DNA of 64,000 nucleotides from COE1 sp045579665 (GTDB lineage Bacteria > Bacillota > Clostridia > Lachnospirales > Lachnospiraceae): NCBI GenBank assembly GCA_045579665.1, contig JAZNMO010000041.1, positions 1 to 64,000 of the forward strand, read 5' to 3'. The position numbers and the translations under genes were made by a program. The notes below the pieces were generated by a model, which was not told the origin of the DNA, did not search any database, and saw only the letters and a list, made by a program, of their open reading frames with translations. Shown in pieces: positions 60,995-64,000 of the stretch (position 1 is its first letter; each line of letters begins with the position of its first letter).

Positions 60995-61088
60995 ATTAAC
61001 TCTCTCCTTAATATAATAATATTTATTAATATTTATCTTATACGCTCCCCCGACTGTCCTCCATCAATCGGCGAAACGGATAATTCAT

Positions 61089-62303
61089 TTAAATATGTTC
61101 CAATGCACTATACATAGTCATCATCGGCGCCATACATGCGGCTAAGAGTCCACCTACCACGACAGCCAGTACGATGATAATCATCGGCTCCATAGCTGCC
61201 ATCAGAGACTGCACTGCCATCTCTACCTCTTCATCATAATAGTCTGCAAGCTTATCCAGCATCTCCTCACTACTACCTGCCTCCTCACCGATATGTACCA
61301 TATGATATACCATCGGCGGGAAGATACCTGCATCCTCTAGTGGTCTGGATAACGGAAGTCCGATACTAATCTGCTCCTTCGCATCCAGCATAGCTTCCTT
61401 GAAGTAGACATTACTCATAACCCCTGCCGTCATTCCCGCTGCCTCTATCAGCGGTACACCTGAGCTTAGTAGTGTAGATAAGGTACGCGCCATCATAGAA
61501 GATGCTGACTTCACAGTAAGATTCTTAATCACCGGCATCTTTAAGGCTACCTTACCAAAGAAATGCTTACCGGCATCTGTCTTCGAAAAAGATATAACAC
61601 CAAATATCGCAAGTCCTACCACCGGAAGTAATATATACCAATAGTTACGTATAATCTTACTCATATTCACATACATCACCGTGATGCCCGGAAGCTCCGT
61701 TCCCATCTCTACAAACATCGCTTCATAATTAGGTATAACTACAATCAACATAACGATACTAACAACAATCGCTACCACAAAGACTACGATAGGATAAATC
61801 ATCGCCTTCTTCACCATGGACTGCGTCTTATTCGACCTCTCAAACTGTATCGCCATACGCTCTAAGGCAATCTCCAGATTACCCGAGCCCTCGCCTGCTG
61901 CCACCATATTCACCATCAGCTGCGGGAACACCTTCGGGAAGGCTCTCATCGCACCTGCCAATGTTTCACCCTTCTCAACACTGATACGCACCTGCTTTAA
62001 CGCATCCTTGAGTCTCTGATTCTCCGACTGCTCCTGCAACATACGCAGACAGTCGATGATACCAACTCCGGCACGCATCATACTGGTGAACTGACGACAC
62101 ATAACACTTAAATCTCTCGGCTTTGGATATCCACCTATCTGAATATTCAGGTCCTGTGTCCAGATACTCTGCTCTTCAATGCTGACAACGGTCAGCTTCA
62201 TCTTTATTAACTTGGCTCTAACATGCTCCTTGTTATCGCCCTCGATACTTCCTTTTACTTCTTTACCAAGCTTATTAATGGCTCTGTAACCGTATACCGC
62301 CAT
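61089..62303 (-). CDS. pilC: Type IV pilus platform protein (PilC/GspF)
   Basis: 404 residues with two T2SSF domains (about 65-195 and 265-390) and three membrane segments (about 168-190, 218-238, 372-395). Family motifs include MCRQFTSMMRAGVGIIDCL, VAAGEGSGNLEIALERMA and the second-domain HIGEEAGSSEEMLDKLA. It anchors the PilB ATPase to the fibre base in the membrane. GGAGGAG precedes the ATG. It lies between pilB and pilA, the standard order. Confidence 0.94.
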   Translation of the reverse strand: MAVYGYRAINKLGKEVKGSIEGDNKEHVRAKLIKMKLTVVSIEEQSIWTQDLNIQIGGYPKPRDLSVMCRQFTSMMRAGVGIIDCLRMLQEQSENQRLKDALKQVRISVEKGETLAGAMRAFPKVFPQLMVNMVAAGEGSGNLEIALERMAIQFERSNKTQSMVKKAMIYPIVVFVVAIVVSIVMLIVVIPNYEAMFVEMGTELPGITVMYVNMSKIIRNYWYILLPVVGLAIFGVISFSKTDAGKHFFGKVALKMPVIKNLTVKSASSMMARTLSTLLSSGVPLIEAAGMTAGVMSNVYFKEAMLDAKEQISIGLPLSRPLEDAGIFPPMVYHMVHIGEEAGSSEEMLDKLADYYDEEVEMAVQSLMAAMEPMIIIVLAVVVGGLLAACMAPMMTMYSALEHI

Positions 62304-62338
62304 ATTCGCTCCTCCAAACCTATTACATCCTACTCCGC

Positions 62339-64000
62339 CTATGATTCAAACGATATCTTAAGCATCTCTGCTACAGATGTCGTTCCATTCAGTACATAAT
62401 CCGAAGCACTCATTCTCAGAGTTCTCATGCCCTCCTTCAACGCCTGCTCACGCAGTGCCTCAGCGCCCTGTCTGGCACTGATGATGCGTCGAAGGGAAGG
62501 TGTCATCTTCATAATCTCGTATACACCGATACGCCCCTTATAGCCAGTATTACCACATCGGCTACAGCCACAAGGCTCGTATATCGTCACAGGCTCTGTA
62601 CTCTTCTTACCCATCAGCTCAAGCTCCTCCGGGGTCGCATACTTTGCCTGCTTACATACAGGACACAGCTTTCTAACCAGTCGCTGCGCAATAACACCGA
62701 TTACCGAATCCGCTATCAGATAAGACTCAATACCCATATCCTCTAATCGGGTAATCGTACTTGCTGCTGAGTTCGTATGCAAGGTACTTACTACCAAATG
62801 TCCTGTAATAGACGCCTGTACAGCTATCTGCGCTGTCTCCTGATCTCGAATCTCACCAATCATGATGATATCCGGGTCCTGTCGCAGAATAGAACGAAGT
62901 GATGTCGCAAAGGTCAAATCCGCCTTTACATTCACCTGTACCTGATTAACACCCTCTAAGTCTGCCTCTACCGGGTCCTCTACTGTAATAATATTCACAT
63001 CTTCTTTATTAAGCTCACTTAATGCTGTATACAGCGTGGTTGACTTACCACTTCCTGTAGGTCCTGTTACCAGCATAATGCCGTGTGGATTCCTTAGAAT
63101 CTCATCAAACTGCTTCAGCTCGTAAGGCTTCAGACCTAACTGACTCTTCTCTCTGGTCAATGCCATCTTAGCTGTAAGTCGCATAACCGCCTTCTCACCA
63201 TGCACAGTGGGAAGAATCGATACTCGGATATCGTACTCTACACGGTCTACAATCTGTGTAATACGACCATCCTGCGGCTTACGCTTCTCTGATATATCCA
63301 TACCGCCAATAATCTTAATACGGGCGATAATGGCACTTAAAACATTACTGTTATAATATGCTCTGTTATGTAATACACCGTCGATACGGTATCTGACTCT
63401 GATACGGTTCTCCAACGGCTCTATATGAATATCTGATGCTCTCTGACGTACCGCTGCGTCAATCATCTCCTTAACCAGCGTTACGATTGGAGAATTACTG
63501 ATATCCTCCTGCTCGGACTCTTCCTCAGTCTTCTCCAGCTTCTTCTCCTTAGCATATGCATTCAGGGCGGTCTTAACCTCTTCCTGACTGTAGTACTTAT
63601 CAATCGCAAGCATGATGCTTCGTGTTGTCGCTACAACAGGCTCTACCTGATAGTTGGTAATAATCTGGACATCCTCTATAGCATAATAATCCAAAGGATT
63701 CGCCATCGCTACCAGAAGTACACCCTTACTACCTTCCTTAAATGCATACGGCATCATTACGTTCTTCTTCATTAAATTCGCTGGAATCAAGCCTAAAATA
63801 TTGTCATCCACTGTAATATTCTGCAAATCTACCAATGACATATTCAACTGCTTACTGAGAACCTCTGCTAAATTCTCCTCTGTAAGAACACCTTCATCTA
63901 CCAAACACTCTCCCAGCTTCTTGCCGGTTTCCTTGTGCTTTGCTAATGCTCTCTCCAACTGTCCCTCATTGATAAAACCTCTTTGAATCAATAAGGAACC
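62339..64000 (-). CDS. pilB: Type IV pilus assembly ATPase (PilB), 5' end outside window
   Basis: At least 553 codons; the frame stays open to the right edge (GSLLIQRGFINEGQLE), so the true start lies beyond 64000 and a TTG at 63991 is not needed. An N-terminal T2SSE_N domain (LGECLVDEGVLTEENL) is followed by the GspE-type ATPase: Walker A GPTGSGKSTTLYTAL, Asp box IITVEDPVE, Walker B DIIMIGEIRDQETA, His box GHLVVSTLHTNSA, and the tetracysteine zinc site CPVCKQAK ... CGCSRCGNTGYKGR. It powers pilus extension. A retraction ATPase (PilT) is not in the window. Confidence 0.95.
   Translation of the reverse strand, partial: GSLLIQRGFINEGQLERALAKHKETGKKLGECLVDEGVLTEENLAEVLSKQLNMSLVDLQNITVDDNILGLIPANLMKKNVMMPYAFKEGSKGVLLVAMANPLDYYAIEDVQIITNYQVEPVVATTRSIMLAIDKYYSQEEVKTALNAYAKEKKLEKTEEESEQEDISNSPIVTLVKEMIDAAVRQRASDIHIEPLENRIRVRYRIDGVLHNRAYYNSNVLSAIIARIKIIGGMDISEKRKPQDGRITQIVDRVEYDIRVSILPTVHGEKAVMRLTAKMALTREKSQLGLKPYELKQFDEILRNPHGIMLVTGPTGSGKSTTLYTALSELNKEDVNIITVEDPVEADLEGVNQVQVNVKADLTFATSLRSILRQDPDIIMIGEIRDQETAQIAVQASITGHLVVSTLHTNSAASTITRLEDMGIESYLIADSVIGVIAQRLVRKLCPVCKQAKYATPEELELMGKKSTEPVTIYEPCGCSRCGNTGYKGRIGVYEIMKMTPSLRRIISARQGAEALREQALKEGMRTLRMSASDYVLNGTTSVAEMLKISFES

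Noticed and set aside
60995..61088. Cyclic-di-GMP riboswitch between pilC and pilA
   Set aside because: The gap is too short and lacks the conserved GEMM core. A small CCGA/TCGG stem is all I see.
1..64000. tRNA or rRNA genes
   Set aside because: No cloverleaf-like segment with GTTCRA-type T-loop or rRNA core motif was noticed in any intergenic region. This was judged by eye only.

Overview
The window looks like chromosome of a low-GC, anaerobic, gut-type Lachnospiraceae bacterium. A pectin-using Lachnospira (eligens-like) genome is my best guess, from recall of its gene content and not from any search. The grounds are: uronate/pectin genes (kduI, uxaC, a secreted CE12-PL11 rhamnogalacturonan enzyme), an NADH/flavoprotein-linked [FeFe] hydrogenase typical of fermenting Clostridia, Firmicutes-type Shine-Dalgarno sites and cre-like operators, and a Clostridia-style type IV pilus operon.

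Layout. 1-3990: uronate block, kduI (-) divergent from a LacI-type regulator (+), followed by uxaC (+). LacI/CcpA-type palindromes lie just downstream of both predicted -10 boxes. 4070-5360: a small AT-rich bacteriocin locus (-), with two double-glycine-leader peptides flanking a PH-domain membrane protein. 5360-9760: ROK fructokinase and an O-acetylation set (DHHW protein, MBOAT, DUF4358-like lipoprotein). 9900-16390: GH35 beta-galactosidase translationally coupled to one of two tandem paralogous hybrid histidine kinases. 16520-20100: [FeFe] hydrogenase and a NuoF/GltD-type fusion flavoprotein, with a duplicated regulatory segment and a cre site upstream. 20440-26110: a diguanylate cyclase with two extracellular solute-binding domains, a PAS-EAL protein and a small (p)ppGpp synthetase. 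26340-31280: nagA, five 53-bp hairpin repeats, a PD-(D/E)XK-like protein, fruK and an aldo/keto reductase.

31357-40152 is one 2931-codon secreted multidomain pectin enzyme. 40560-41970 pairs a pyridoxine kinase with an ECF S component (probable B6 salvage). 42016-43740 is a GGDEF-EAL protein. 43864-51316 is a run of minus-strand genes (cysK, unknown, tcdA, argC, an RsmF-like methyltransferase, two MATE pumps). 51666-52694 is an Rpn-family PD-(D/E)XK protein with a credible internal start for a C-terminal product. 52756-64000 is a type IV pilus operon (-): pilB (cut by the window edge), pilC, pilA, pilD, a pilM-pilN fusion, pilO and four minor pilins.

Themes. The enzymes link pectin breakdown outside the cell (deacetylation and lysis of rhamnogalacturonan I, galactan side-chain trimming) to uronate catabolism and H2-evolving fermentation. 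Three cyclic-di-GMP proteins, a ppGpp synthetase and a pilus operon suggest surface-attachment control. The items I find least ordinary are the Rpn gene with its internal start, the bacteriocin locus, the 53-bp repeat array, the double-SBP diguanylate cyclase and the conserved-looking C-terminal module of the giant enzyme.
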